Below, in pieces: positions 10,810 through 20,630 of a stretch of DNA of 49,357 nucleotides (positions are counted from its first letter, which is position 1; the number at the start of each line of letters is the position of its first letter). Origin of the DNA: Betaproteobacteria bacterium. Its GTDB lineage: Bacteria; Pseudomonadota; Gammaproteobacteria; Burkholderiales; SG8-39. The notes under the pieces were generated by a model, which saw only the letters and a list, made by a program, of their open reading frames with translations, had not been told where the DNA came from and searched no databases. Both the position numbers and the translations under genes were made by a program. The stretch is taken from assembly GCA_947467435.1 (NCBI GenBank), contig CANIIA010000010.1:1-49357 (forward strand). Direction: 5' to 3'.

Positions 10810-10810
10810 C

Positions 10811-11968
10811 TCATTGCCCCTTCAGTAATAACTTGGCGATATTGAGTTGATGAATCTGACTGGTGCCCTCGTACAATCGAAATAACCGTACGTCACGATA
10901 CAAACGCGGCACGCTGCCACCGATGTCTTCGCAATAACCGGCACCACCAAAAATTTGCACGATGCGATCGGCCACGCGCCCGGCCATTTCGGAGGCGTAG
11001 TATTTACACATCGAGACCGCCATGGTCACATCTTCGCCATCGTCACGTTTGCGCGCCGTATCCAAAATCAGCGCACGTGCCGCTTCAATTTCAACTTTGC
11101 AATCAGCAAGCATCGCCTGCACCAATTGAAATTCGCCAATCGCGCGGCCCGATTGCTGACGCTGGCGTGCGTGCGTTAACCCTTCTTGCAGTAAACGAAT
11201 CGCCGGACCCGTACATAACGAAGCAAGATTAATGCGTTGTTTGTTGAGTGATTTCATTACTGCCGTAAAGCCTCGGCCAGGTTGTCCACCGAGGATGGCG
11301 CTATCTGGTACCCGGCAATCACGAAAATACACTTCCGATACAGGGGAGCCCGCTTGCCCCATCTTGCGATGTTCAGGGCCCACCGATAAGCCTGGCGTAT
11401 TGCGTTCGATTAAAAACGCGGTGGTCCCGCTACCACCTGTATTGTTTGGATCGCTGCGCGCGAGCACCGTAAAAACATCCGCAAGCGGTGCGTTGGTGAT
11501 GTAGCGCTTGGTGCCATTGAGGATCCAGTGATCACCATCGCGTTGCGCGGTGGTACGTAATCCGCCAAGTAAATCTGAACCCGCGTCGGGTTCGGTGACC
11601 GCTAAACAACCCGTGATTTCACCGCTCGCTAATCGCGGCAGATAGTGTTCTTTTTGCACATCGGTGCCCATCTGAATGATGGCTTCAGAACCGATGCCTG
11701 TGTTGGTGCCAGCGCGTGCCCGAAACGCTGCCGTGCACTGCGAGATCTCCATGTTGGCGTGACACAGTTCTTCTGTGGTGAGGCCTGCGCCACCGAACGC
11801 TTCGGGAATCGACCAGCCAAAAAACCCCCGTCGACGCATCTCATCGACAATCGCCTCATCAATCACGTGTTCGTGATCAACACGCGCTTCATTTGGGATC
11901 GCTACCGTACGCACAAAGTCACGGATGTTCTCGAGCAAGCGCTCGAGTGCCGCGGGGTTGCGAATCAT
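10811..11968 (-). CDS. Acyl-CoA dehydrogenase
   Basis: GCLAVTEPDAGSDLLGGLRTTA, LNGTKRYITNA, IFGGAGYCEDIGGSVPRLYRDVRLFRLYEGTSQIHQLNIAKLLL (canonical YEGT catalytic Glu). Confidence 0.95.
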   Translation of the reverse strand: MIRNPAALERLLENIRDFVRTVAIPNEARVDHEHVIDEAIVDEMRRRGFFGWSIPEAFGGAGLTTEELCHANMEISQCTAAFRARAGTNTGIGSEAIIQMGTDVQKEHYLPRLASGEITGCLAVTEPDAGSDLLGGLRTTAQRDGDHWILNGTKRYITNAPLADVFTVLARSDPNNTGGSGTTAFLIERNTPGLSVGPEHRKMGQAGSPVSEVYFRDCRVPDSAILGGQPGRGFTAVMKSLNKQRINLASLCTGPAIRLLQEGLTHARQRQQSGRAIGEFQLVQAMLADCKVEIEAARALILDTARKRDDGEDVTMAVSMCKYYASEMAGRVADRIVQIFGGAGYCEDIGGSVPRLYRDVRLFRLYEGTSQIHQLNIAKLLLKGQ

Positions 11969-12762
11969 GTGCGACTGAACTGCGGTTTACGCTTTTCTAG
12001 AAACGCGCCTAAGCCTTCACCGGCTTCTGCGCCGTGCAGTGCCTCGACAAATAAACCGCGCTCCATCTCGAGTTGTTGCTCGATGCTGTGCGTGTGTGCT
12101 GCCTCAAGTTCGCGTTTAATGCGAGCCATGGCCTGCGTGGCCCCTGCGGCCAGTTGCGCGGCGAGTGCTAATGCTTCGGTAAGCGCTTGACCGACTGGTA
12201 CCAAACGATTCACCACACCCAACTGCGCAAAGCGCGTGGCCGGACACGGTGCGCCGGTCATGGCGAGTTCCGCCGCGAGTTGCGGTGGCACACCGCGCGC
12301 AAGAAATAGCGACCCACCGCCATCAGGATTGAGTCCGATCTTGACGTAAGCCAGCGTGAATTGCGCGTTGTCTGCCGCCACCAGCATGTCGCAAGCCAAC
12401 GCTAACGACATGCCGGCACCCGCAGCATGACCTTCGACGGCCGCAATCACCGGCTTGGGGCAAGAACGAATCGAACGAATAAATTCATTCAATGCACCGA
12501 CTCGCTCAAAGTGATGTTGCGGTGGATTTTCGCGACGCGAACTAAACAGTGTCGAGACATCGCCACCGGCACAAAAATGCGCGCCGGTGCCGCTGATCAC
12601 AATGGCACCGACACGATCATCGCTCGCCGCTAAACGTAACGCACGCGCCATGGCACGTGAGGTTTCTGGCTTGAGCGCGTTGCGCTGTGTAGGGTTATCG
12701 ATACTCAGATGCAGTACGCGATCGTGCCGAGATTCAACCACGCCGGTGAAGGTGTCGCTCAT
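11965..12762 (-). CDS. Enoyl-CoA hydratase/isomerase (crotonase) family protein
   Basis: RNALKPETSRAMARAL, ISGTGAHFCAGGDVSTL, KPVIAAVEGHAAGAGMSLALACDMLVAADNAQFTLAYVKIGLNPDGGGSLFLAR; ATGA overlap with 10811-11968. Confidence 0.93.
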   Translation of the reverse strand: MSDTFTGVVESRHDRVLHLSIDNPTQRNALKPETSRAMARALRLAASDDRVGAIVISGTGAHFCAGGDVSTLFSSRRENPPQHHFERVGALNEFIRSIRSCPKPVIAAVEGHAAGAGMSLALACDMLVAADNAQFTLAYVKIGLNPDGGGSLFLARGVPPQLAAELAMTGAPCPATRFAQLGVVNRLVPVGQALTEALALAAQLAAGATQAMARIKRELEAAHTHSIEQQLEMERGLFVEALHGAEAGEGLGAFLEKRKPQFSRT

Positions 12763-12778
12763 CGTTTACGTGCCGGGT

Positions 12779-13606
12779 TTAGTGCATGCCGAGCGCGGCT
12801 TCGATATTGCGCACCATCTGCGCAAGGCGTGGACCTAAATCATCTTCGAGCTGACCTTTTTTCAGCATGAAGGCGGGCACGCTGCAGTTAAAGGCAACAA
12901 TTTCGCCATCCACTGTGCGACGCATCGGTACGCCAACGGCAAACACTTCGCGACGCAATTCACCGGTCGACAAACAAAAGCCGCGCGTGCGGATGTCGTC
13001 GAGTGATTTTTCAATTTGCGGTTTGAATTTGCGCAGCTGATCGGGTTCTTTCACTTTCATCTGATTCAAAATCGCTTCGCGCTCAGGTGGCGTGCACGCC
13101 GACAAAAACGCGCGACCGATCGTGGCCTGTGCGATCGGTACCGCTGTGCCAATGTCTGGCAGCGTGGCAATGCCGTTACCGCTGCGCGAAGATTCAACGT
13201 AGACCATGTTGAGGCGATCACGAATGCCCATCGACACCGAACCGTTGCAATAGTCGGCCAAATCTTTCATGAAAGGACGGGCCACTTGACGCAGGCTCAT
13301 CGAGGCAAGCAGCGGATAGCCAATGGATAACACGGCCGAACCGAGTTGGTATTTGCCCATGCGCATGTTGTGCTTCAAGTAACCCAACTTGGTGAGCGTG
13401 TAGGTCAAGCGCGATACGGTCGGCTTGGGTAAGCCGGTACGAACAGAAATTTCTTTATTACCTAGCATCGGCTCAAGCGGCGTAAAGCAACGCAGCACTT
13501 CGAGGCCACGCGCGAGGGTGGTGGCGAACTGACGATCGCCTTCGTGCTCGTAGCTGTAGGCCGGCGGTGGGCTAGACAGGGTAACGTTAGACTCGGGGGC
13601 GCCCAT
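12779..13606 (-). CDS. IclR family transcriptional regulator
   Basis: FATTLARGLEVLRCFTPLEPMLGNKEISVRTGLPKPTVSRLTYTLTKLGYL; C-terminal effector domain. AGGAG Shine-Dalgarno upstream. Confidence 0.94.
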   Translation of the reverse strand: MGAPESNVTLSSPPPAYSYEHEGDRQFATTLARGLEVLRCFTPLEPMLGNKEISVRTGLPKPTVSRLTYTLTKLGYLKHNMRMGKYQLGSAVLSIGYPLLASMSLRQVARPFMKDLADYCNGSVSMGIRDRLNMVYVESSRSGNGIATLPDIGTAVPIAQATIGRAFLSACTPPEREAILNQMKVKEPDQLRKFKPQIEKSLDDIRTRGFCLSTGELRREVFAVGVPMRRTVDGEIVAFNCSVPAFMLKKGQLEDDLGPRLAQMVRNIEAALGMH

Positions 13607-13776
13607 AGAGAGATCTCCTGAAAGGTAAAAGAATCGATGCCGCGACCTTTAAAAACGGCGCGCGACTCGCGACGGTTGGTGGTGGGTTGAAGCGTGAAAA
13701 AACAAGAACGGCGATACACTGCACAGGAAAACAAAAGTTTGTTGCAAGCGTCGTAGCGTCAATTAACGCACCTCGC

Positions 13777-13809
13777 GTTTTGCAGAGCAGAATACACGCC
13801 TTGCAAAAC
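13777..13809. promoter_or_regulatory. Candidate operator in the IclR/SDR divergent intergenic region
   Basis: Perfect 8-bp inverted repeat GTTTTGCA (13777-13784) / TGCAAAAC (13802-13809), 17-nt spacer. Confidence 0.3.
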
Positions 13810-13924
13810 ACAGCATACGGGCATTTAGTGAAATGGCTGATGCGAGATTCGCATGCTGCGGCGCAAATTCGTTACGCTTCATCGTCTTCCGCTTTCTTAT
13901 TCTTATTTATTCGAGGATTGTTTT

Positions 13925-14692
13925 ATGGCTTCTGCGATGTTTGATCTCTCCGGGCAAGTGGCGTTGGTCACTGGTTCGACGCGTGGCATCGGAAAATCGA
14001 TTGCTCAAGAACTGGGTCGTGCAGGGGCGAAGGTGGTGATATCGAGTCGCAAAGCGGATGCGTGCGAAGCGGTGTGCGCTGAGCTTTGCGCGCAAGGACT
14101 GACGGTACGCGCGCAAGCATGCAATGTCAGTCGACGCGAAGACGTGGATGCGTTGGTCGCAGACACACTCAAGGCTTGGGGTCGTATTGATGTGCTGGTA
14201 TGTAACGCGGCCGTTAATCCTTACTACGGCCCATTGGGCGGATTGTCAGATGAGGCATTCGACAAAATCATGGGTGCCAACGTGAAATCAAACTTGTGGC
14301 TTGCTTCATTGGTGGCGCCCGGCATGGCAGAACGCGGTGCTGGCAGCATCATCATGGTCGGTTCGATTGCGGGATTGAAGGCCAACACCATCATCGGTGC
14401 GTATGGCATTTCAAAAGCCGCTGATCACATGCTCGTTAAAAATTTAGCTGCGGAGTGGGGACCCAAAAACGTACGTGTCAACGCGATTGCGCCCGGCTTA
14501 GTCAAAACCGATTTCGCCAAAGCGTTGTGGGAGGATGAAACCTTGCGCAAAAATCGGGAAGCGCAAACACCCCTACGGCGCATTGGAGAGCCAGATGATA
14601 TCGGCGGTATCGCCGTATTTTTGGCCTCGCGTGCGGCAGCTTTTATGACTGGACAGTGTCTCGTTGCCGATGGCGGCGTGACCATTATGTGA
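13925..14692 (+). CDS. SDR family oxidoreductase (3-oxoacyl-ACP reductase-like)
   Basis: FDLSGQVALVTGSTRGIGKSIAQELGRAGAKVVISSR, VCNAAVNPYYG, YGISKAADHMLVKNLAAEWG, CLVADGGVTIM. Start at MASAMFDL (13925). Confidence 0.92.
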   Translation: MASAMFDLSGQVALVTGSTRGIGKSIAQELGRAGAKVVISSRKADACEAVCAELCAQGLTVRAQACNVSRREDVDALVADTLKAWGRIDVLVCNAAVNPYYGPLGGLSDEAFDKIMGANVKSNLWLASLVAPGMAERGAGSIIMVGSIAGLKANTIIGAYGISKAADHMLVKNLAAEWGPKNVRVNAIAPGLVKTDFAKALWEDETLRKNREAQTPLRRIGEPDDIGGIAVFLASRAAAFMTGQCLVADGGVTIM

Positions 14693-14698
14693 GGCGCT

Positions 14699-15703
14699 AT
14701 GCAAACGAATCTTCCTGTTGGGCCGTATCGTGCCTATCGTGTATTTGAAGGCGGTCAGTTTGGTGAAGGACGACTCACCACGATTGGTATCGATGCACTC
14801 GATGTCGGTAATGTCACGGTGCGTGCGCTCTTTGCGAGCGTGAACTACAAGGATGCATTAACTGCCTTAGGTAAAGCGAAAGTCGCGATGCGTTTTCCGC
14901 TCACGGCGGGCATTGATTTGTGCGCAGAAGTGCTGCATTCCGAAGACGCGCGCTACGTGCCTGGCGATGTGGTTCTCGTGCATGGCTTTGGTATTGGTGC
15001 AGATCACGATGGTGGCTATCAAACGGTCGCGCGTTTTCCTGCAGATTGGTTGATCAAACTTCCGGCGGGACTGACTGCGTATGAAAGCATGGCGATTGGT
15101 GTTGCCGGTTACACCAGTGCACTATCGATCGACCTGATGGAGTTAAACGGTTTATCACCCGAAAAAGGGCCGGTGCTAATTAATGGCGCCACGGGCGGTG
15201 CGGCCTCGATAGCGATTGATATTTTGGCCGCGCGTGGTTATGACGTCGTAGCGCTCTCAGGTAAACCAGAGGCGGCAGCGTATTTGCGTGGCTTGGGTGC
15301 CAAAGAGGTCATCGATCGACACACCTACCCGTTTGGTACCCGCGCACTAGAGAAACCGCAGTGGCAAGGCGCGATTGATTCGGTGGGCGGCGAACAACTC
15401 GCGTGGCTTGCGCGCAGCATGCGCAACGATGGCGTGATTGCCGCTTTTGGTAATGCCGGTGGGATTGAATTTAAAGGTAGCGTTTTGCCGTTTATTTTGC
15501 GTGGTGTGCGCTTAATTGGTGTGAATGCCAACAGCCCGCTGGCGTTACGCACACGGATTTGGCAACGCTTGGCGAGCGATTTACGGCCCCGGCATTTGGC
15601 GCAAATCGCGCGGCGCATTCGCTTGGATGATCTGCCGCAAGCGTTTGCGGATTTGTACGCGGCGCGGGTCACGGGACGCATGGTGGTGGATTTTGCCGCT
15701 TGA
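14699..15703 (+). CDS. MDR family quinone oxidoreductase, acrylyl-CoA reductase (AcuI/YhdH-like)
   Basis: ASVNYKDALTALGKAKVAMRFPLTAGIDLCAEV, LINGATGGAASIAIDILAARGYDVVALSGKPEAAAYLRGLGAKEVIDR. Confidence 0.88.
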   Translation: MQTNLPVGPYRAYRVFEGGQFGEGRLTTIGIDALDVGNVTVRALFASVNYKDALTALGKAKVAMRFPLTAGIDLCAEVLHSEDARYVPGDVVLVHGFGIGADHDGGYQTVARFPADWLIKLPAGLTAYESMAIGVAGYTSALSIDLMELNGLSPEKGPVLINGATGGAASIAIDILAARGYDVVALSGKPEAAAYLRGLGAKEVIDRHTYPFGTRALEKPQWQGAIDSVGGEQLAWLARSMRNDGVIAAFGNAGGIEFKGSVLPFILRGVRLIGVNANSPLALRTRIWQRLASDLRPRHLAQIARRIRLDDLPQAFADLYAARVTGRMVVDFAA

Positions 15704-15819
15704 GTGAAACGGACCGAATCACGCAGCGAACCAAGCGCAACGATTTTGCTTGAATCGCAGATCACTGGCCCCGCTGAGCGCAGTGCTGGCAGTAAACTGA
15801 GACATCTTTTGGAGGACGT

Positions 15820-17007
15820 ATGGATCTAAATTATTCAACCGAAGAATTGGCGTTTCGTGATGAGGTGCGGGGTTGGTTAAACGCCAACTTGCCCGCCGAT
15901 CTGCGCGACAAGATGAGCGAGCACGCGCACTTATCGAAAGACGATTTATTGCGCTGGCATCGCATCCTTGCCAAAAAAGGTTGGGTGGCCCCTGCCTGGC
16001 CCGAAGAATGGGGTGGTCCAGGCTGGAACGTCGTGCAACGCTTTTTGTTTGAAGAAGAATGTGGATACGCCGGAGCACCGCCGCTGGTGCCGTTTGGTTT
16101 GGCGATGTGCGCGCCAGTGTTGTTGCGTTTTGGTACCGAGGCACAAAAGAAAAAATTTCTGCCGGGGATTTATCACGGCGAAGTGTTTTGGTGTCAAGGC
16201 TATTCTGAGCCTGGCTCGGGTTCAGACTTGGCTTCGCTGAAAACGCGTGCTGTGCGCGAAGGCGATCACTATGTGGTCAATGGACAAAAAATCTGGACCA
16301 CCCTCGCGCATTACGCCGATTGGATTTTTTGCTTGGTCCGCACCGATTCAACGAGCGCGGTTCGGCAAGAAGGTATTTCGTTTTTGTTGATCGACATGAA
16401 AACGCCTGGCATCACGGTGCGTCCATTAATCTTGATGGATGGTTCACATGAAGTGAACGAAGTGTTCTTCGAAAACGTCAAAGTACCTGCAGAAAATCTG
16501 GTGTTTGAAGAGGGCAAGGGCTGGACGGTGGCCAAATATTTACTTGGGTTTGAACGCTTAAACACAGGACGGGTCGGCGTATCCAAGCGTGAATTAGTGA
16601 AGCTCAAGAGTTTTGCCGCCAAGCAAATGCGCAACGGTCGATCGCTCATGGACGATGTGCGCTTTCGCGATAAGGTCTCGCGCGTTGAAGTGGAGTTGAT
16701 GGCGCTTGAGTTAACCAACTTGCGTTTTCTGGATGAAATGCGGCGCACCGGCCAACCCCCGGGTGCAGATGTGTCGATGCTGAAAATTAAGGGCACCGAA
16801 ATTCAACAAGCACTCACCGAGCTGATGGTGCAAGCGGTGGGTCCGATGGCGCAGCCCTTTAAAGCGATGCAAGGGGCGTTTGATGCAGAGGCTGCGTTTA
16901 CGGCATCTCTCATGCCGCGTTACTGCAGCACGCGTAAAACCACGATCTATGCTGGATCCAACGAAATTCAGCGCAACATCATCTCTAAGATGACGCTTGG
17001 CCTCTAG
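15820..17007 (+). CDS. Acyl-CoA dehydrogenase, putative catalytic subunit of a heteromeric pair
   Basis: QGYSEPGSGSDLASLKTRA, YVVNGQKIWTTLAHYADW, FERLNTGRVGVSKREL, IYAGSNEIQRNIISKMTLGL; good Shine-Dalgarno GGAGG. Confidence 0.93.
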   Translation: MDLNYSTEELAFRDEVRGWLNANLPADLRDKMSEHAHLSKDDLLRWHRILAKKGWVAPAWPEEWGGPGWNVVQRFLFEEECGYAGAPPLVPFGLAMCAPVLLRFGTEAQKKKFLPGIYHGEVFWCQGYSEPGSGSDLASLKTRAVREGDHYVVNGQKIWTTLAHYADWIFCLVRTDSTSAVRQEGISFLLIDMKTPGITVRPLILMDGSHEVNEVFFENVKVPAENLVFEEGKGWTVAKYLLGFERLNTGRVGVSKRELVKLKSFAAKQMRNGRSLMDDVRFRDKVSRVEVELMALELTNLRFLDEMRRTGQPPGADVSMLKIKGTEIQQALTELMVQAVGPMAQPFKAMQGAFDAEAAFTASLMPRYCSTRKTTIYAGSNEIQRNIISKMTLGL

Positions 17008-17030
17008 GCCGCGGGTAAAAAGGACACGTC

Positions 17031-18146
17031 ATGGACTTTGAATACAACGAAGAGCAACAGTTACTCGCCGATTCGGTCAAACGTTTTATCGAAAAAGATT
17101 ATTCGTTTGAAGCGCGCAAAAAAATTGTGGCCTCCGATGCCGGCGCGAGCGAAGCGGTTTGGTCGACCTTAGCTGAGATGGGATTGTTGGCGCTACCCTT
17201 ACCTACCGCCCACGGCGGATTTGGTGGCGGGGCTGTGGATTTGATGGGCGTGATGGATGCATTGGGTGCGGGTTTGTTGGTGGAGCCGTATTTACCCACC
17301 GTGATGGCAGCGCGCGCTGTGATGCTTGCGGGTAATGCCGCGCAACAAGCGGCGTTATTACCTGCAGTAGCCGAAGGTAAAAAGAAACTCGCGTTTGCGC
17401 AAACCGAAGCGCATGCACGTTACGACCTAGATCAGGTGCAATTGCAAGCCGAATCCAGCGGTGCCGGTTGGACCCTCAATGGTGAAAAGCGCGTGGTGAT
17501 CGGTGCGCCACTTGCAGATCAATTGATTGTGTCTGCACGTACCGCACAAGGCATCAGCTTATTTATCGTCGATGCCAACGCCGCCGGTGTACACATGCAG
17601 ACGTATCGCACGGTCGATGAATTGCGTGCTGCCGATGTGCAGTTCAAGGGCGTCAAACTACCGGCCGATGCGTTGTTGGGTCAGTCGGGTGCAGCCTTAC
17701 CGATCATTGAAGCGGTGGTGGATTTTGCAACAGCGCTCATTTGTGCTGAAGCGATTGGCGCCATGCGCTCGGCAAATGACGCCACCCTGGAGTACATCAA
17801 AACGCGTAAACAATTTGGTCAGCCCATCGGAGCCTTCCAAGCCCTGCAACATCGCATGGTCGATATGGTGATCAGTTGGGAACAAGCGCGTTCGATGGCT
17901 TGCTTGGCTTGCGTCAAAGTCGACACAGAAACCAACCCCAATGAACGTCAGCGCTTAGTGTCCGCAGCAAAAATTCGCATTGCAGATGCCGCGCGCCATG
18001 TGAGTCAAGAGTCAATTCAATTGCACGGTGGTATGGGGATGACGGAAGAGATGAAAGTGAGTCATACCTTCCGGCGCTTGTCGATGATCGTGCAGCAGTT
18101 TGGTGATGCCGATTTTCATCTAGAACGATTTGCGAGCGCTGCATGA
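17031..18146 (+). CDS. Acyl-CoA dehydrogenase, putative second (non-catalytic) subunit of a heteromeric pair
   Basis: DFEYNEEQQLLADSVKRFIEKDYSFEARKK, TRKQFGQPIGAFQALQHRMVDM, QESIQLHGGMGMTEEMKVSHTFRRL; no YEG(T/S) motif. Confidence 0.92.
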   Translation: MDFEYNEEQQLLADSVKRFIEKDYSFEARKKIVASDAGASEAVWSTLAEMGLLALPLPTAHGGFGGGAVDLMGVMDALGAGLLVEPYLPTVMAARAVMLAGNAAQQAALLPAVAEGKKKLAFAQTEAHARYDLDQVQLQAESSGAGWTLNGEKRVVIGAPLADQLIVSARTAQGISLFIVDANAAGVHMQTYRTVDELRAADVQFKGVKLPADALLGQSGAALPIIEAVVDFATALICAEAIGAMRSANDATLEYIKTRKQFGQPIGAFQALQHRMVDMVISWEQARSMACLACVKVDTETNPNERQRLVSAAKIRIADAARHVSQESIQLHGGMGMTEEMKVSHTFRRLSMIVQQFGDADFHLERFASAA

Positions 18147-19141
18147 ACACCACGCGTCAAATGGTGTTTGCCAAACGCCCGACTGGGGCGATCACACTGG
18201 ATACATTTCGTCTGGCTGAAACCAAGCTTGCGGCCTTAAATGACGGTGATGTATTGGTAAAAAATCTCTGGCTGTCGCTCGACCCGTATATGCGTGGTCG
18301 TTTGAGTGACGCCAAGAGTTACGTCAAAGGCGTTGAGATTGGCGAAGTGATGGTGGGGCAAACTGTGGGCGAAGTGATTGAATCTCGCCACCCAGGGTTT
18401 GCACCCGGCGCGCATGTGTTGACTTCATTGGGTTGGCAAACGCACGGCATCGCACGTGGCACAGAGCTCAGTTTGGTGGATGGTCAACGCGCACCCCTGT
18501 CGTATTACTTAGGTGTGCTTGGAATGCCTGGTCTGACTGCGTATTTTGGTTTGTACGAAATTGGTCAGCCGCGTGCGGGTAACACCGTGGTGGTGTCGGC
18601 CGCCTCTGGTGCGGTGGGTAGCGTGGTGGGGCAACTCGCAAAAATATCCGGCTGTCGTGTGGTTGGGATTGCCGGTGGGCAGGCCAAGTGTGATTACGTG
18701 ACCAGTGTGCTCGGGTTTGATGCGTGTATCGACTACAAAGCGGGACAGTTGCGTGCGCAGCTAAAAGCGGCGACCCCGCAAGGCGTAGATGTGTACTTTG
18801 AAAACGTCGGCGGCGAAATCATGGACACCGTGATGGCGCGGATGAATCCGTTTTCACGCATGATCGTGTGTGGCTTGATTTCTGATTACAACACCACTGA
18901 ACCCTTTGGCAGCAAAATGACGCGCGCAATTTTGGTCAATCGCATCAAGGTGCAGGGCATGATTGTGTTTGATTGGCTAAGCCGTTATCCCGAAGGCATC
19001 AAAGCGTTAGCCGGTTTGCTGGCGCTGGGCAAACTCAAGTATCGCGAGTCGGTGGTGGAGGGTATTGAGCAAGCGCCTCAAGGACTCATCGATTTGCTGA
19101 ACGGTAAAAATTTTGGCAAGCAGTTAGTCAAACTCGCCTGA
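18143..19141 (+). CDS. NADP-dependent MDR oxidoreductase (CurA/YncB/leukotriene B4 dehydrogenase-like)
   Basis: LSLDPYMRGRLSDAKSYVKGVEIGEVM, AASGAVGSVVGQLAKISGCRVVGIAGG, VDVYFENVGGEIMDTVMARMNPFSRMIVCGLISDYN. Confidence 0.92.
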   Translation: MNTTRQMVFAKRPTGAITLDTFRLAETKLAALNDGDVLVKNLWLSLDPYMRGRLSDAKSYVKGVEIGEVMVGQTVGEVIESRHPGFAPGAHVLTSLGWQTHGIARGTELSLVDGQRAPLSYYLGVLGMPGLTAYFGLYEIGQPRAGNTVVVSAASGAVGSVVGQLAKISGCRVVGIAGGQAKCDYVTSVLGFDACIDYKAGQLRAQLKAATPQGVDVYFENVGGEIMDTVMARMNPFSRMIVCGLISDYNTTEPFGSKMTRAILVNRIKVQGMIVFDWLSRYPEGIKALAGLLALGKLKYRESVVEGIEQAPQGLIDLLNGKNFGKQLVKLA

Positions 19142-19149
19142 GGTGTTTG

Positions 19150-19851
19150 ATGATTGATCTCTACACGTGGCCCACGCCGAATGGCCACAAAGTGCATATC
19201 TTGCTCGAGGAAACGGGTTTGCCGTATCGCGTGCATCCGGTGAATATTGGCGCGGGTGAACAGTTTGCCCCCGCCTTTTTAAAAATTTCGCCGAACAACA
19301 AAATGCCTGCGTTGGTTGACCCCGATGGGCCAAACGGTCAACCAATCAGTTTGTTTGAGTCGGGCGCGATGTTGGTGTATCTGGCCTCGAAAGCGGGCGG
19401 TCGCTTTATGCCCAAAGACGATGCCGGTAAATTTGAAATGCTGTCTTGGCTGATGTTTCAAATGGCCTCGGTTGGCCCGATGCTTGGCCAAGCGCATCAT
19501 TTTTTGGGCTATGCACCGGAAAAAATTCCGTATGCCATTCAACGCTACAGCAACGAAGCGCAGCGCTTGTATGGGGTGATTGATCGACGCTTGGCTGCAT
19601 CCAGTTATTTGGCAGGGGACAGCTACTCGATTGCGGATATGGCCACCGTACCTTGGTTGCGTTTCCCCGAGCGTCAAGGGGTAGCGATTGAAAAATTTCC
19701 GCATTTGCAACGCTGGCGTGATGCCATCTTGGCGCGTCCAGCCGTGCAACGTGCATTACAAGTGTTGGCGGATGCGCGTCCGCCGGGCCACACCTTTTCG
19801 GCGCAAGAAAAAGAAAATCTTTTTGGCGCCACTCAATATCAACAACGCTAG
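19150..19851 (+). CDS. Glutathione S-transferase, YfcG/YghU (Nu-class)-like
   Basis: DLYTWPTPNGHKVHILLEETGLPYRVHPVNIGAGEQFAPAFLKISPNNKMPALVD...LFESGAMLVYLA; ATG at 19150 preferred over TTG at 19147. Confidence 0.92.
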   Translation: MIDLYTWPTPNGHKVHILLEETGLPYRVHPVNIGAGEQFAPAFLKISPNNKMPALVDPDGPNGQPISLFESGAMLVYLASKAGGRFMPKDDAGKFEMLSWLMFQMASVGPMLGQAHHFLGYAPEKIPYAIQRYSNEAQRLYGVIDRRLAASSYLAGDSYSIADMATVPWLRFPERQGVAIEKFPHLQRWRDAILARPAVQRALQVLADARPPGHTFSAQEKENLFGATQYQQR

Positions 19852-19865
19852 AGCGCCAAACAACC

Positions 19866-20630
19866 ATGTCTCAAAATTTGCAGGGAAAAATCGCTTGGAT
19901 TACCGGTGGCGGTAGCGGCATTGGTTTGGCCGGCGCGATTGCGTTGGTCAAGGCAGGTGCGCATGTGGTGATCACTGGACGTAATCCAGTCACCAACGCC
20001 AGTGCGTTGCGTGAACTGCAAGCCTTGGGTCAGGCCGAGGCGGTGTTGCTGGACGTGTCAGACAAAGCCGCAGTCAAAGCGTTTGCTGCAGATCTGTTAG
20101 CGCGTTACGGTCGCATCGATATTTTGGTGACGAGCGCAGGTACGAACGCCACCAAACGTAATTTCGATGTGCTCGAAACCGATGCTTGGGATGATGTGGT
20201 GGCGATCAATTTGTCGGGCTTGTTTTACTGCGTGCATGCGGTATTGCCCGCAATGCGCAAACAACACGATGGCTTAATTATTAATGTGTCTTCGTGGGCC
20301 GGACGCTACGCTTCAAAGTTAACCGGTCCTGCGTATAACGCCACCAAACGTGCCGTGATTGCGCTGACCGAATCGATCAACATGGAAGAGTGTGAACGCG
20401 GTATTCGCGCTTGCGCTTTGCTGCCCGGTGAGGTGGCGACTCCGATTTTAGAAAAACGTCCGGTTCCTCCTTCGCCAGAACGCCGTGCCGCGATGGTGCA
20501 ACCTGAAGACATGGGTGAGGCGATTTTGTTTATCGCCCAAATGCCCGCTCGAACCGTGATCAATGAAATGATTGTGGCGCCGACGAATAACCGGTTTTAT
20601 ACCGGCTTTATTGATCCGCCCAAGAATTGA
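19866..20630 (+). CDS. SDR family oxidoreductase
   Basis: KIAWITGGGSGIGLAGAIALVKAGAHVVITGR, TSAGTNATKRN, NVSSWAGRYASKLTGPAYNATKRAVIALTESINMEE. Confidence 0.92.
   Translation: MSQNLQGKIAWITGGGSGIGLAGAIALVKAGAHVVITGRNPVTNASALRELQALGQAEAVLLDVSDKAAVKAFAADLLARYGRIDILVTSAGTNATKRNFDVLETDAWDDVVAINLSGLFYCVHAVLPAMRKQHDGLIINVSSWAGRYASKLTGPAYNATKRAVIALTESINMEECERGIRACALLPGEVATPILEKRPVPPSPERRAAMVQPEDMGEAILFIAQMPARTVINEMIVAPTNNRFYTGFIDPPKN

Noticed and set aside
15820-17007. Acyl-CoA dehydrogenase judged inactive because YEGT Glu is replaced by Ala
   Set aside because: A Glu at the alternative helix-G position (FERL) can serve as base, as in isovaleryl-CoA dehydrogenase and FadE heteromers.
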